Source: Eisenbergiella porci (GTDB lineage: Bacteria; Bacillota; Clostridia; Lachnospirales; Lachnospiraceae). Taken from it: DNA of 64,000 bases. The stretch is from the NCBI RefSeq assembly GCF_009696275.1, contig NZ_VUMI01000006.1:1-64000 (forward strand). The letters are read 5' to 3'. Numbering within the stretch: position 1 is the first letter of the stretch; each line of letters begins with the position of its first letter. Positions 45,769-55,380 of the stretch are shown here, piece after piece. Both the position numbers and the translations under genes were made by a program. The notes under the pieces were generated by a model, which was not told the DNA's origin, did not search any database, and saw nothing but the letters and a program-made list of their open reading frames with translations.

Positions 45769-46965
45769 ATGTATAGGGTATTATTTGCGGAGGATGAACT
45801 GCTTGTAAGGCTGGGCCTGAAAAATTCTATCAGGTGGGCCGATTATGAAATGGAAGTGGTGGGGGAGGCGGACAATGGGATTACGGCGCTGGAGCTTTTC
45901 CGCAGGCTGAAGCCGGATGTTCTTATCACCGACATTAAAATGGGAGGCATGGACGGCTATGAGCTGATCCGCAGGGTCAGGGATATTGACGGCAGCTGCG
46001 CTATTGTGATCATTTCCTGCCTGGATGATTTTGAGACGCTTCGGAAAATGATGGGCTACTGCATTATCGGGTATATCCTCAAGGCCAGCATGACCTTTGA
46101 GGAAATCGGCGACGTGCTGAAGAGGACAAAACAGTATCTGGAAAATATCCGGAGGCAGCAGGCGGAACCGGAGCCGGAGGAAGAAGGGAAAAAGGAGGCG
46201 CGTCTTTGCAGCTATCTGTGCAGCGCCGAAAAGCCGGAGGAAACGGTGCGCTGGATGGCGGATTGGGCGGTTCCGCTGGAAAGCCTGCGTTTTATGGTGC
46301 TCCTTTCGCTTCGCAGGGAAGACAGTGGGAAGATTAACGCGCTGGGAATGAAGCTGGTGCGTCAGCTTCTGGAGCAGTGGCTGCCGGGTGCCGTCTGTGC
46401 GCAGACGAGCCGGACAGAGGTGGCCGTGCTGTGGCCGGGGGAGGAGGAGAAGCTGGAGGAGGGACTTGCCCGGCTGGATGATGCCGTGGATAATTTTCTC
46501 GGCGTTAAATTCCTGAGGAAAAAAGCGGCGCTTAAGAAGGACCGGAGCGTCTGGGAGGCTTACCGGGAGCTGCTGTATCAGGAAACGCAAGCCAGGGAGG
46601 AGGATCCCCTGATGGAAAAAGCTGTCCGTTTTATGCAGGAAAGGTATCGGGAACAGATAACGCTTCACGAGATATCCGATTATCTGTGTATCAGCCCCAG
46701 CTACTTTTCCGCCCTGTTTAAGAAAAATACCGGAAAAAGCTTTGTGGAATACCTGAATGATATCCGTCTGGAAAAGGTGCTGGCGGAGCTTCGCATCTCA
46801 AAGGATAAGATCGCCTGCATCGCACAGCGCCACGGTTTCCGCAATCAGGAGTATTTTACCCGGTTTTTCAAGAAAAAGATGGGGATATCCCCGGTGAAAT
46901 GGAGACAGCAGAATTTCCGGACGAAAAAGGGGGCTGCCCATGAAAAGACTGAACTGGAAAGTTAA
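45769..46965 (+). CDS. YesN-type response regulator
   Basis: A 398-residue response regulator. The receiver domain (1-120) has acidic pocket E8/D9, phosphoacceptor Asp55 in LITDIKMGGMDG, and conserved Lys in GYILKAS. After a variable linker, an AraC-type double HTH (about 295-390, ITLHEISDYLCISPSYFSAL and IAQRHGFRNQEYFTRFFKKKMG) binds DNA. It overlaps the sensor kinase gene by 26 nt and probably activates the binding-protein/permease/fucosidase genes downstream. Confidence 0.92.
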   Translation: MYRVLFAEDELLVRLGLKNSIRWADYEMEVVGEADNGITALELFRRLKPDVLITDIKMGGMDGYELIRRVRDIDGSCAIVIISCLDDFETLRKMMGYCIIGYILKASMTFEEIGDVLKRTKQYLENIRRQQAEPEPEEEGKKEARLCSYLCSAEKPEETVRWMADWAVPLESLRFMVLLSLRREDSGKINALGMKLVRQLLEQWLPGAVCAQTSRTEVAVLWPGEEEKLEEGLARLDDAVDNFLGVKFLRKKAALKKDRSVWEAYRELLYQETQAREEDPLMEKAVRFMQERYREQITLHEISDYLCISPSYFSALFKKNTGKSFVEYLNDIRLEKVLAELRISKDKIACIAQRHGFRNQEYFTRFFKKKMGISPVKWRQQNFRTKKGAAHEKTELES

Positions 46966-48652
46966 GCTTGTGATCACGATCATCGGAGCCATCAGCCTTG
47001 TTGTGGCGGTGCTGTATCTGGTGACCTATTTATTTTTTTCCGCGCAGCTGAAACGGAATGATGAAAAAATAGCGCAGATGAATTTCCGGCAGGCGGAGGA
47101 AAACCTGGAGCAGATCATAAAGCTGGGAATCAGGGACGCCAACCGTTATGACATGGATATGATGGCCTGGACTTTTGGGAACCGTGAGTTTGAGGGAGAT
47201 TCCCAGCGGACCGCGCTGACAAGAAAAATGATTCTTCGTTTCGAGGAGATCCTTGCCATCAACCCGAATCTGAGCGCAGCGGCCCAGATGAATGGGGACG
47301 GTGAAACGGTAATTGCCAGCGTGTCCAAAAACCGCACCGGAATCACGCAGGTTTCAGAGGAACTGAGGGCAGTGCTGGAGGAAAGTACAAAGATCTATCC
47401 GGCTTTTCAATGGGTGCCGGGTGATGTGCTGGGAGAGGATGAGGTTCTAAGTAAGGCAGTGGAGGAGCCTGCCGTGCTGGGAATCCGGTCTATCGGCCGT
47501 TCCGGCCGGGCGGAGGAGGACAGCTTCATCATCCTGAGCATTTCGGAGGAGCGTATCCGCAGATGCTACGAATCTGTAGTATACAACGGCAGCCAGGCAG
47601 TGCTTCTGGATGAAAACAACCGGGTGATTTCCAGTACGAAGGAAGGCCTTCTATATCAGGAATTTGAACCGGAAAAGGACTGCCGGATCGTGGTGTATCC
47701 GTTATCCTACAATAACTGGACCATGGTGAATATGATCCCGGTGAAAAATTATCAGAAGGAGATCCGCACCTTCCGGAATTTTTCCCTGGTCATCATACTG
47801 ACCGCCGCGGTGTGCGTGATATTTATTGCGGTGATATGGAGCAGAAGATATACATCGCCTATCCAGAACCTGATGGATAATATGGAAAAGGTGGGAAAGG
47901 AACAGCTGGATATTACGCTTCCTGAGCGCACAGGCCTTTGTGAGCTGGACAATCTCAACCGGGAATTTTGTGAAACGGTGCGGAAGCTGAAAATGTATAT
48001 TGCAGACCTGCAGCAGGCGGAGAAGGATAAGGCGGCGGAGGAGCTGAAGGCGCTGCAGTACCAGATCAATCCGCATTTTCTGTATAATTCACTCAATTCC
48101 ATCCGCTGGATGGCCATGATGACGAATAATATAAAGGTGGCGGATTCCATTGTCATGCTTACAAGAATTATCACTCCCGTGTTCCGTAATCCCAGCCTGA
48201 CGTGGAAAATCAGGGACGAGCTGGAATTTATTGACAACTATATCGGGATGATGATGCTGCGCTATTCCGGCAGCCTGGAGTACAAAATGGAATGCAGGGA
48301 GGATCTGAAGGAGGAAAGCTTTCCCCGGTTTGTGCTGCAGCCTGTCATAGAGAACTGTTTTGTGCACTGCAGAAACAAAGCGGAGGACATGAAAATCCGT
48401 GTCGCCATTGACAAAACGGAAGCGGGCTTTGTCATCGAGGTGCGCAATACGGCGGAATATGCGGAGGAAGAGCGTCTGGCTCAGGTAACTGAACAGCTGC
48501 GGAATACGAAGGAGGCTTCCGGGGAGGATGTGGGGCTGTACAACGTGGTGAAAAGGCTCCGTTATCTGTATGGGGAAGAATGCAGCATTATCCTTTTCCG
48601 GGAAAAAAATGAGGTGGTCAGCCGCATCAGCTTTCCGGAGAAGCCCAGTTAA
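46940..48652 (+). CDS. YesM-type sensor histidine kinase
   Basis: A 570-residue membrane kinase. TM1 (about 8-33), an extracellular Cache-like domain (35-275), TM2 (about 277-300, FSLVIILTAAVCVIFIAVIW) and HAMP precede the His_kinase box QINPHFLYNSLNSIRWMA (phospho-His), the ATPase N box LQPVIENCFVHC and the G box GEDVGLYNVVKRL. It is the partner of the preceding regulator. The ATG lies inside the regulator gene behind AAGGGGG. Confidence 0.92.
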   Translation: MKRLNWKVKLVITIIGAISLVVAVLYLVTYLFFSAQLKRNDEKIAQMNFRQAEENLEQIIKLGIRDANRYDMDMMAWTFGNREFEGDSQRTALTRKMILRFEEILAINPNLSAAAQMNGDGETVIASVSKNRTGITQVSEELRAVLEESTKIYPAFQWVPGDVLGEDEVLSKAVEEPAVLGIRSIGRSGRAEEDSFIILSISEERIRRCYESVVYNGSQAVLLDENNRVISSTKEGLLYQEFEPEKDCRIVVYPLSYNNWTMVNMIPVKNYQKEIRTFRNFSLVIILTAAVCVIFIAVIWSRRYTSPIQNLMDNMEKVGKEQLDITLPERTGLCELDNLNREFCETVRKLKMYIADLQQAEKDKAAEELKALQYQINPHFLYNSLNSIRWMAMMTNNIKVADSIVMLTRIITPVFRNPSLTWKIRDELEFIDNYIGMMMLRYSGSLEYKMECREDLKEESFPRFVLQPVIENCFVHCRNKAEDMKIRVAIDKTEAGFVIEVRNTAEYAEEERLAQVTEQLRNTKEASGEDVGLYNVVKRLRYLYGEECSIILFREKNEVVSRISFPEKPS

Positions 48653-48851
48653 ACAATTGTAAGATTTATACATAAATTATAAAATAAGTCAATTAAAAAA
48701 AGGCATAATTATAAACTGGATGAAATACGACAATTGAAAAATAAAATAGAACATATAAAAATCCCCTTTATTTGTTATTGTTTATATGCGGGTAGCACAA
48801 GACGTCTTATGCATGACAGTAGTAAACTATTATGATGGAAGGGGATGTACT

Positions 48852-50642
48852 ATGAAAAAGAAAAAAATGATGGCACTGCTTTGTGCCATGACATTAACGA
48901 CCGGTTGTCTTTATGGCTGCGGCCAGTCGGACGGCGGCAGCGTGCAGACGGATTCCGGGGCGGGTACGGCGGCAGCTTCGGATACCGGCAGCGTTGGGGG
49001 AGAGACCGCCGACATATCCGAGCATGTGGATATTTCCATCGGCGGGATCAATGTGGGAAATTCCAGCTCTTCCGAAGGCTGGCCCTCGGAAATTGTTACT
49101 TATATAGAAGAAAAATTCAATGTGACGCTGGAAACAAAATCCTATGATAATGAAAGTCTGAACCTGGATCTGTCAGGCGGCACCACCTGCGATATTCTGC
49201 AGATCAATGATGAACATATCGAATCCATTCTGAAGGGAAAGCATGCGGTGGATCTATCCCAGTATCAGGATACGCTGGCAAAAAATATTTTTTCCGATAC
49301 CTATTCCTTCCGCAATGAAGTTTTAAAAAGCTTCAAAAGCAACGGAGAGGATAAGCTGTACTTTGTAACGCCCCGCGTGACCTCTGACAACGCCCAGTCC
49401 ACTTTTGGGGCCACATTAAATTATGGTTATGCGGTGCGCTGGGATTTGTACAAGGAAATCGGCAGCCCGGAAATCAAAAATGATGATGATTATGTGGAAG
49501 CGCTGAAGAAAATGAAGCAAATCTATCCGGAGACAGAGGACGGACTTCCGGTCTATGCCCTCAGCGCCTATAACGACAGCAATCTGCACCCCTATTTTTT
49601 CATCGGATGTCTGACACAGGGCTATTCCAATATGGAGAGCGGGCTGTATGTGAAGAACATGAAAACAAACGAGCTGGTTCCGGATATCTATGATGTGAAT
49701 CTGGATGGTGTGACAACGCCCTTCTGGGCAGGAATCTCCTTCTATAACAAGCTGTATAAGGCCGATCTGCTGGATCCTGACTGCTTTATTACCAAGGGAG
49801 AGGACCTGACGGAAAAATACACCAAGGGACAGTATCTGGGAGGATATGTAAACTGGCATTACGGCAACTGGAATAAAAATGCAAAAGCCGAGGATCCGGA
49901 GACAATGAAGCAGTTTGTGATACTTCCCGCCTACATGGGATGGGCTAATGAAAGGAATTTCGCCGGCTGGCAGGGAAAATACTTCCTGGTATCCTCCCAC
50001 AGCAAGAACATTGAACGGGCTGTCATGATTCTGGATTATCTGCAGAGCGAGGAATGCGCAAGGATTGTGGACAGCGGTGTGGAAGGCAGATGGGAAATCG
50101 GCGCGGACGGAAAACCGGCCCTGACGGAGGATACAATTGACATGAAGTCCAATACGGCCCGGGCCGAGGAATGGACCAAGAGCGGCATCGGCGCCACCTT
50201 CTCCGATATGGTGGGCTTTGATCCCAACAATATTGCTTCGGACGGAAGCGCAATCAGCCTGTGGGAGAAGCCGGATATCATGGTGAGAAACCTGACGGCG
50301 GCGGAAAAGGATATGTGCAAGGAGTTTGGTATTGAGCTGCCCTCCGATCTGCTGAAGAAAAAGATGGAGGCCGGTGAAAGCATGGATATGAGCGCAGGCA
50401 ATTCCGCCATCCAGTTCGGCATGGAAATCGTTCCCAGCGATATCGGGCGGATCGACAGCAATTGTGAACAGATCACAATCAATGCAATTCCCGGACTTGT
50501 CCAGGCAAAAACGGACGAAGAGTTCCAGGCGGCCAAGGAGGCTTTGATGGCGGAGCTGAAGGCAGCAGGAGCAGAGGATTCCATCGCCTGGTGGACGCAG
50601 GCCTGGAATACCTCCAAGGAAGCAGTTGAAAACATGCAGTAA
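48852..50642 (+). CDS. Sugar-binding lipoprotein, LplA-like
   Basis: A 596-residue solute-binding protein with lipoprotein signal (MMALLCAMTLTTGCLYGC; lipobox Cys near residue 22) and a Gly/Ser/Thr-rich linker before the large binding domain. Only distantly similar to the binding protein at 42.4 kb. ATG 48852 follows AAGGGG; an earlier in-frame ATG at 48786 has no site. The 200-nt AT-rich gap before it probably holds the regulated promoter. The downstream fucosidase suggests a fucosylated oligosaccharide ligand (inference). Confidence 0.9.
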   Translation: MKKKKMMALLCAMTLTTGCLYGCGQSDGGSVQTDSGAGTAAASDTGSVGGETADISEHVDISIGGINVGNSSSSEGWPSEIVTYIEEKFNVTLETKSYDNESLNLDLSGGTTCDILQINDEHIESILKGKHAVDLSQYQDTLAKNIFSDTYSFRNEVLKSFKSNGEDKLYFVTPRVTSDNAQSTFGATLNYGYAVRWDLYKEIGSPEIKNDDDYVEALKKMKQIYPETEDGLPVYALSAYNDSNLHPYFFIGCLTQGYSNMESGLYVKNMKTNELVPDIYDVNLDGVTTPFWAGISFYNKLYKADLLDPDCFITKGEDLTEKYTKGQYLGGYVNWHYGNWNKNAKAEDPETMKQFVILPAYMGWANERNFAGWQGKYFLVSSHSKNIERAVMILDYLQSEECARIVDSGVEGRWEIGADGKPALTEDTIDMKSNTARAEEWTKSGIGATFSDMVGFDPNNIASDGSAISLWEKPDIMVRNLTAAEKDMCKEFGIELPSDLLKKKMEAGESMDMSAGNSAIQFGMEIVPSDIGRIDSNCEQITINAIPGLVQAKTDEEFQAAKEALMAELKAAGAEDSIAWWTQAWNTSKEAVENMQ

Positions 50643-50737
50643 CAGTTTGGCCGAAGGATGAACTGCTACGTAGTAATACTTTCTGCGGCGGACAGGAGCT
50701 CCTGTCTGCCGCAGTCTGGTAAAGGAGAAGAATTGCC

Positions 50738-51643
50738 ATGGGAAAAAAAGTGATACCGGGGCGGCGGAAAAAGTATAATCTGCTTTTTATGACACTGCCT
50801 TTTATGATAATTGTGCTTCTTTTTAACTATGTGCCGATATTCGGCTGGATTTATTCCGTATTTGACTACATACCGGGGGTATCCGTTTTTGACTGTGATT
50901 TTGTGGGGCTGGATTTTTTCCGGCTGATTTTCAAGGATGCCAATGTGGTGAGAACGCTGAAAAACACCTTTATTTTTGCCGTGATAGGAATTGTGCTTAC
51001 GCCGCTTCCCATGTTTTTTGCCATACTGCTCAATGAGATTAAATGCGGCCCCGTACGGAGAGTGGTGCAGACCTTTACAACGCTTCCCAATTTCATCAGC
51101 TGGGTGATCATTTTTTCCCTGGCGTTTTCCCTGTTCGCCACCGACGGCGTGGTGACAACGCTGATAGCGCGGATTACGGGCAGTGAAGTGAATTCCATTT
51201 TAAGCTCGGGGGAATCGGTGTACTGGTTCCAGACAGCGCTGGGAATCTGGAAATCGCTGGGCTGGAGCTCCATCATTTATCTGGCGGCCATTGCGGGGAT
51301 TGATCAGGAGCAGTATGAGGCCGCAAGAGTGGACGGCGCCGGGTATGTACAGTGTGCGCTGCATGTGACGCTGCCAGCGTTGATGGAAACCTATGTGGTG
51401 CTTTTTATCCTGCAGATAGGGAATTTCCTGAATACGGGTTACGAACAGTATATGCTGTTCAAAAATGCGCTGACGGCCAATAACATTGAGGTGCTGGATC
51501 TCTACACCTACCGCATCGGTCTGGAAAATATGGATTATTCCTACGGCGTGGCCATCAGTATCCTGAAATCCATTGTCAGCATTACCCTGGTGGTGCTGGC
51601 CAACATGGTCGCAAAGAAAATCCGCGGGAATACGGTGATCTGA
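50738..51643 (+). CDS. Sugar ABC transporter permease, LplB-like
   Basis: A 301-residue permease with six TM segments and EAA loop YEAARVDGAGYVQCALHVTLP. It starts 95 nt after the binding-protein gene behind AAAGGAG. As in the first locus, no dedicated ATPase is encoded. Confidence 0.9.
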   Translation: MGKKVIPGRRKKYNLLFMTLPFMIIVLLFNYVPIFGWIYSVFDYIPGVSVFDCDFVGLDFFRLIFKDANVVRTLKNTFIFAVIGIVLTPLPMFFAILLNEIKCGPVRRVVQTFTTLPNFISWVIIFSLAFSLFATDGVVTTLIARITGSEVNSILSSGESVYWFQTALGIWKSLGWSSIIYLAAIAGIDQEQYEAARVDGAGYVQCALHVTLPALMETYVVLFILQIGNFLNTGYEQYMLFKNALTANNIEVLDLYTYRIGLENMDYSYGVAISILKSIVSITLVVLANMVAKKIRGNTVI

Positions 51644-51730
51644 CAAAAGGAGGCAAGTTTGAAAGTTCCTTTCAAACTACTTATTAATGCAGTATCGCAG
51701 GCAAGCCTGTGATATGCGGGAGGTATAAAA

Positions 51731-52633
51731 ATGAAAATAAAACCGTCAAAATCAAGAGTTATTTTCCAGATATTTAACTATTTTTTAATGCTGCTGACCA
51801 CCTTTATCTGCGTATATCCCTTCTGGTATATCGTGATTTATACCTTCAGTGATTCCAGAAAGGCAGGGATCAACAGCCCTGTTTTCCTTCCCAGGGGATT
51901 TTCCGTTTCCAATTACATAGATATATTCAAGCTGAACGGTTTTTTCCCCGCGCTGGGAATATCTGTCCTGCGTACGGTGCTGGGAACGGTTTCGGCCGTG
52001 CTGGTCTGCTCTTTTCTGGGATATATGTTCACAAAGGAGGAAATGCCGGGCAGGAAGGTGATGTACCGTTTCCTTGTCATGACGATGTATATCAACGGCG
52101 GCCTGATTTCCACCTTTATCGTCATGAAATCCTATGGGCTTCTGAATACATTCTGGATTTACATTCTGCCGATGCTGATTTCTGCATATAATATCGTGCT
52201 AATTAAGACCTATATGGAATCCTTGCCGGCATCCCTGGAGGAATCCGCCATGCTGGACGGGGCGGGCTACATCAGGGTGTTTACGAGCATCATCCTGCCG
52301 CTTTCCAAGCCCATTATTGCGACCGTGGCGGTATTTGTGGCGGTAGGACACTGGAATTCCTGGTTTGACAATCATATTTATACGAGAGGCGAAAGTTCGC
52401 TGACAACCCTGCAGTATCTGTTGTATAATTACCTCAACGAATCACAGCGTCTGGCGGACCAGATTAAAAATACCAGCAATTTAAGCAGCATTGAGAACGC
52501 CATGGAAACCATTTCACCCAAAGGGGTGAGAATGACGATTACCGTGCTGGCCTCGCTGCCGATCTTTGCGGTTTATCCTTTTATGCAGAAGTATTTTGTC
52601 AAAGGAATTATGGTGGGGGCGGTGAAGGGATGA
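51731..52633 (+). CDS. Sugar ABC transporter permease, LplC-like
   Basis: A 300-residue permease with six TM segments, EAA-type loop EESAMLDGAGYIRVFTSIILP and the family tail KYFVKGIMVGAVKG. GGGAGG precedes the ATG. It pairs with the preceding permease. Confidence 0.9.
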   Translation: MKIKPSKSRVIFQIFNYFLMLLTTFICVYPFWYIVIYTFSDSRKAGINSPVFLPRGFSVSNYIDIFKLNGFFPALGISVLRTVLGTVSAVLVCSFLGYMFTKEEMPGRKVMYRFLVMTMYINGGLISTFIVMKSYGLLNTFWIYILPMLISAYNIVLIKTYMESLPASLEESAMLDGAGYIRVFTSIILPLSKPIIATVAVFVAVGHWNSWFDNHIYTRGESSLTTLQYLLYNYLNESQRLADQIKNTSNLSSIENAMETISPKGVRMTITVLASLPIFAVYPFMQKYFVKGIMVGAVKG

Positions 52634-52729
52634 CGTGCGGGAGAACGGTTCAGGTATCGGAACGTTTTCTGAATTGTTATCCGTATTGTTATCCGCCGGA
52701 ATGGATTTGAAAAAGGAGGAGGAAAAAAG

Positions 52730-54178
52730 ATGGACACGAAAGAGCTGTACCCCGGTTATGGGGAGGATGTGAGGCTTACCCGCGTGGCGCCCGCGCCGAG
52801 GCAGATTGTACATCAGGAGCTGGAATATTTCGGCTTCATTCATTTTACGGTCAATACCTTTACGGGAAGGGAATGGGGGAACGGGGAGGAATCCCCCTCC
52901 ATTTTCAATCCGGAGAAGCTGGATGCAGGGCAGTGGGTGGAAACGGCGGTCAGGGGAGGAATGACGGGCCTGATTCTCACCTGCAAGCATCATGACGGCT
53001 TCTGCCTGTGGCCCAGTGCATATACGGAGCACAGCATTAAAAATTCTCCCTATAAAGGGGGAAAAGGTGACATCGTAAGGGAGCTTTCCGACGCCTGCCG
53101 GGAAGCGGGACTGAAATTTGGCGTTTATTTGTCTCCCTGGGACAGAAACCAGGAAACCTATGGTACGGGTAAGCCCTATGATGACTATTATGTAAACCAG
53201 CTTACGGAGCTTCTTACCAATTACGGGGAAGTATTTACCGTTTGGCTGGACGGCGCCTGCGGAGAGGGGCAGAACGGCAAAAAACAGGTGTATGACTGGG
53301 AACGCTATTATGAGGTGGTGCGCCGGCTGCAGCCGGAAGCCAATATTTTCGGCTGCGGGCCGGACGTAAGATGGTGCGGCAATGAGGCCGGGGACACAAG
53401 GCCCAGCGAATGGAGCGTGGTGGCCGCAGAGCTGGCGGATGCGGAGAAGGTAGCCTCCGAAAGCCAGCAGGAGGACAGCGAGGAATTCCGGCAGAAAAAG
53501 CTGGTCAGCACAGATATGGATCTGGGCAGCAGAGCTGTCCTGAAGAATAAAAAGAATCTGATCTGGTATCCTGCAGAGGTGGATGTATCCATCCGCCCCG
53601 GTTGGTTTTATCATGAGGAAGAAAACGATAAGGTGAGATCCTTTGAAAACCTGAAGGAAATCTATTTAAAATCCGTGGGCGGTAACTGTACGCTGCTGCT
53701 GAACATCCCTCCGGATACGGACGGACTGATCCGGGAGGAGGACAGAAGGAGCCTGTTTATGCTGGGGGATTTCATCCGGGAGTCCTTTGGCAGGAATCTG
53801 GCGGAGGAAGCGGTACTTACCGTAAAGCCGGAGAAAGACCGGGATGGGAAGGACGGAAGCGTTCTTCTTAAGAAGGGTGAGGAAACCTGGTTCGGCAATC
53901 CGGACGGCCTGTGTGAGCTGGAGGTGGAGTTTACCTGGGCAGAGGAGCGCTGCCTTAATTATCTGGTGGTACAGGAGGCGATCCGGTTCAGCCAGCGCGT
54001 GGAGCAGTTTGAAGTATACTGCCTGGATGGACAGGGCTGCTGGAAGCAGATCGAAAAAGGGACGACCGTGGGATATAAGCGGATTGTGCCGCTGCATGGG
54101 GCGCCAACGAAGGGGCTTAAGCTTGTGATCACGGACGCGCGGGTGGCGCCTGTCCTGGCATTTACGGGCGTTTATTAA
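52730..54178 (+). CDS. Alpha-L-fucosidase, GH29
   Basis: Removes terminal alpha-L-fucose from glycans. 482 residues with no signal peptide, so cytoplasmic. GH29 landmarks: FGFIHFTVNTFTGREWGNGEE, LTCKHHDGFCLWPS, LKFGVYLSPWDRN and VFTVWLDGACGEG, whose Asp is the expected nucleophile; the acid/base Glu is not conserved in position across GH29 and was not assigned. A C-terminal beta-domain follows from about 340. Strong GGAGGAGG site. As last gene of the operon it probably trims fucosylated oligosaccharides brought in by the transporter, for instance from mucin or milk glycans (inference). Confidence 0.92.
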   Translation: MDTKELYPGYGEDVRLTRVAPAPRQIVHQELEYFGFIHFTVNTFTGREWGNGEESPSIFNPEKLDAGQWVETAVRGGMTGLILTCKHHDGFCLWPSAYTEHSIKNSPYKGGKGDIVRELSDACREAGLKFGVYLSPWDRNQETYGTGKPYDDYYVNQLTELLTNYGEVFTVWLDGACGEGQNGKKQVYDWERYYEVVRRLQPEANIFGCGPDVRWCGNEAGDTRPSEWSVVAAELADAEKVASESQQEDSEEFRQKKLVSTDMDLGSRAVLKNKKNLIWYPAEVDVSIRPGWFYHEEENDKVRSFENLKEIYLKSVGGNCTLLLNIPPDTDGLIREEDRRSLFMLGDFIRESFGRNLAEEAVLTVKPEKDRDGKDGSVLLKKGEETWFGNPDGLCELEVEFTWAEERCLNYLVVQEAIRFSQRVEQFEVYCLDGQGCWKQIEKGTTVGYKRIVPLHGAPTKGLKLVITDARVAPVLAFTGVY

Positions 54179-54452
54179 AGAGCGGATTCTGATGGGGGCA
54201 TTCCGGCGTTATATATTCTGGCCTGGCCGTGATAATTCAATCGTCCGGATTGGGGAACCGCCGCGTCTGACTGCCTGTTCCATGCTTTCCTGAAAACATA
54301 CCGGAAAATTTTACTGAAAACATTCCTGAAAACAACCCTGTGGTAAAATCGCGGCCTTGGTGATATAATAAGAAAAAATGTAACCACGCAGGCAGATTTT
54401 CCCGTACTTTCAGGAAAACGGCTTCTGTCCGCGGAGAATTTGGAGGTTTTCG
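54179..54452. other. Intergenic region with short repeats and an rfbD promoter
   Basis: CTGAAAACA occurs three times between about 54290 and 54335 (CCTGAAAACATACC, ACTGAAAACATTCC, CCTGAAAACAACCC). An extended -10 box TGATATAAT ends at 54369, with no clear -35. The repeats could be regulator sites. Confidence 0.5.
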
Positions 54453-55295
54453 ATGAAGAAAATAATTGTAACCGGATGCAACGGACAGCTGGGACGGGCT
54501 GTTAACCTTTTTTTTAAAGATGCGGCAGATATCGGCTTTGTGAACACGGATGTGGGAGAACTGGACATTACTAATATTGATAAGGTAATGGAGCTGGCAA
54601 GGGAAGTAAAGCCCTATGCAATCATCAACTGCGCGGCCCATACGGGCGTGGATGCCTGTGAAACGGAATATGACAAGGCTTTTAAAATCAATGCCATCGG
54701 CCCCAGGAACCTGGCCATTGCGGCAAGGGAGACCGGCGCAAAGCTGATGCATATTTCCACGGACTATGTATTTGACGGAAAAGCGACAAAGCCCTATGTG
54801 GAGACGGATGCCACCAATCCCCATGGCGCTTACGGATCCACTAAGCTGGCAGGCGAGAATTTTGTGAAGGATTTTGCGGACAGGTATTTTATTTTGAGGA
54901 CGGCCTGGCTGTACGGCGATGGCAAGAACTTTGCCAAGACCATGCTCCGGCTTTCCGAAGATCATGATATGGTAACGGTGGTAGAGGATCAGTTCGGTTC
55001 CCCCACCAGCGCGGCTGAGCTGACCAAGGCCATTAATGCGCTGCTTTTTACGGAAAATTACGGAACCTTCCACGCAACCTGTGAAGGCTCCTGCAGCTGG
55101 GCTGAGTTTGCAAAGGAGGTATTCCGGCTGGCAGGTAAGGCAACGCAGGTAAAGGCGATTACCACCGAGGAATACGGCGCGGCCGCGCCCAGGCCGGCTT
55201 ATTCCGTACTGGAAAACAGGATGTTCAAGCTGACCACGGACTTTATGTTTGCGGACTGGCATGATGCGATTGCGGAATATATTAAGACGCTGTAA
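54453..55295 (+). CDS. rfbD: dTDP-4-dehydrorhamnose reductase
   Basis: Last step of dTDP-L-rhamnose synthesis. 280 residues, SDR fold: NADPH motif GCNGQLGRAV, INCAAHTGVDACE, catalytic YGSTKLAGE (YxxxK), and ILRTAWLYGDGKNF. rfbA, rfbB and rfbC are not next to it. GGAGG site 10 nt before the ATG. It opens the surface-polysaccharide region. Confidence 0.95.
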   Translation: MKKIIVTGCNGQLGRAVNLFFKDAADIGFVNTDVGELDITNIDKVMELAREVKPYAIINCAAHTGVDACETEYDKAFKINAIGPRNLAIAARETGAKLMHISTDYVFDGKATKPYVETDATNPHGAYGSTKLAGENFVKDFADRYFILRTAWLYGDGKNFAKTMLRLSEDHDMVTVVEDQFGSPTSAAELTKAINALLFTENYGTFHATCEGSCSWAEFAKEVFRLAGKATQVKAITTEEYGAAAPRPAYSVLENRMFKLTTDFMFADWHDAIAEYIKTL

Positions 55296-55315
55296 AAGAT
55301 ATAAAGGATATGAGG

Positions 55316-55358
55316 GAAGCTGCAGTACTCGCAAACAGTACTGCAGCTTCTTTCATTT
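55316..55358. terminator. Terminator between convergent rfbD and membrane-protein genes
   Basis: A perfect 14-bp stem, GAAGCTGCAGTACT (55316-55329) with AGTACTGCAGCTTC (55337-55350), loop CGCAAAC, then TTTCATTT. Confidence 0.85.
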
Positions 55359-55380
55359 CGTGATTTTCAGATATCTGTAA

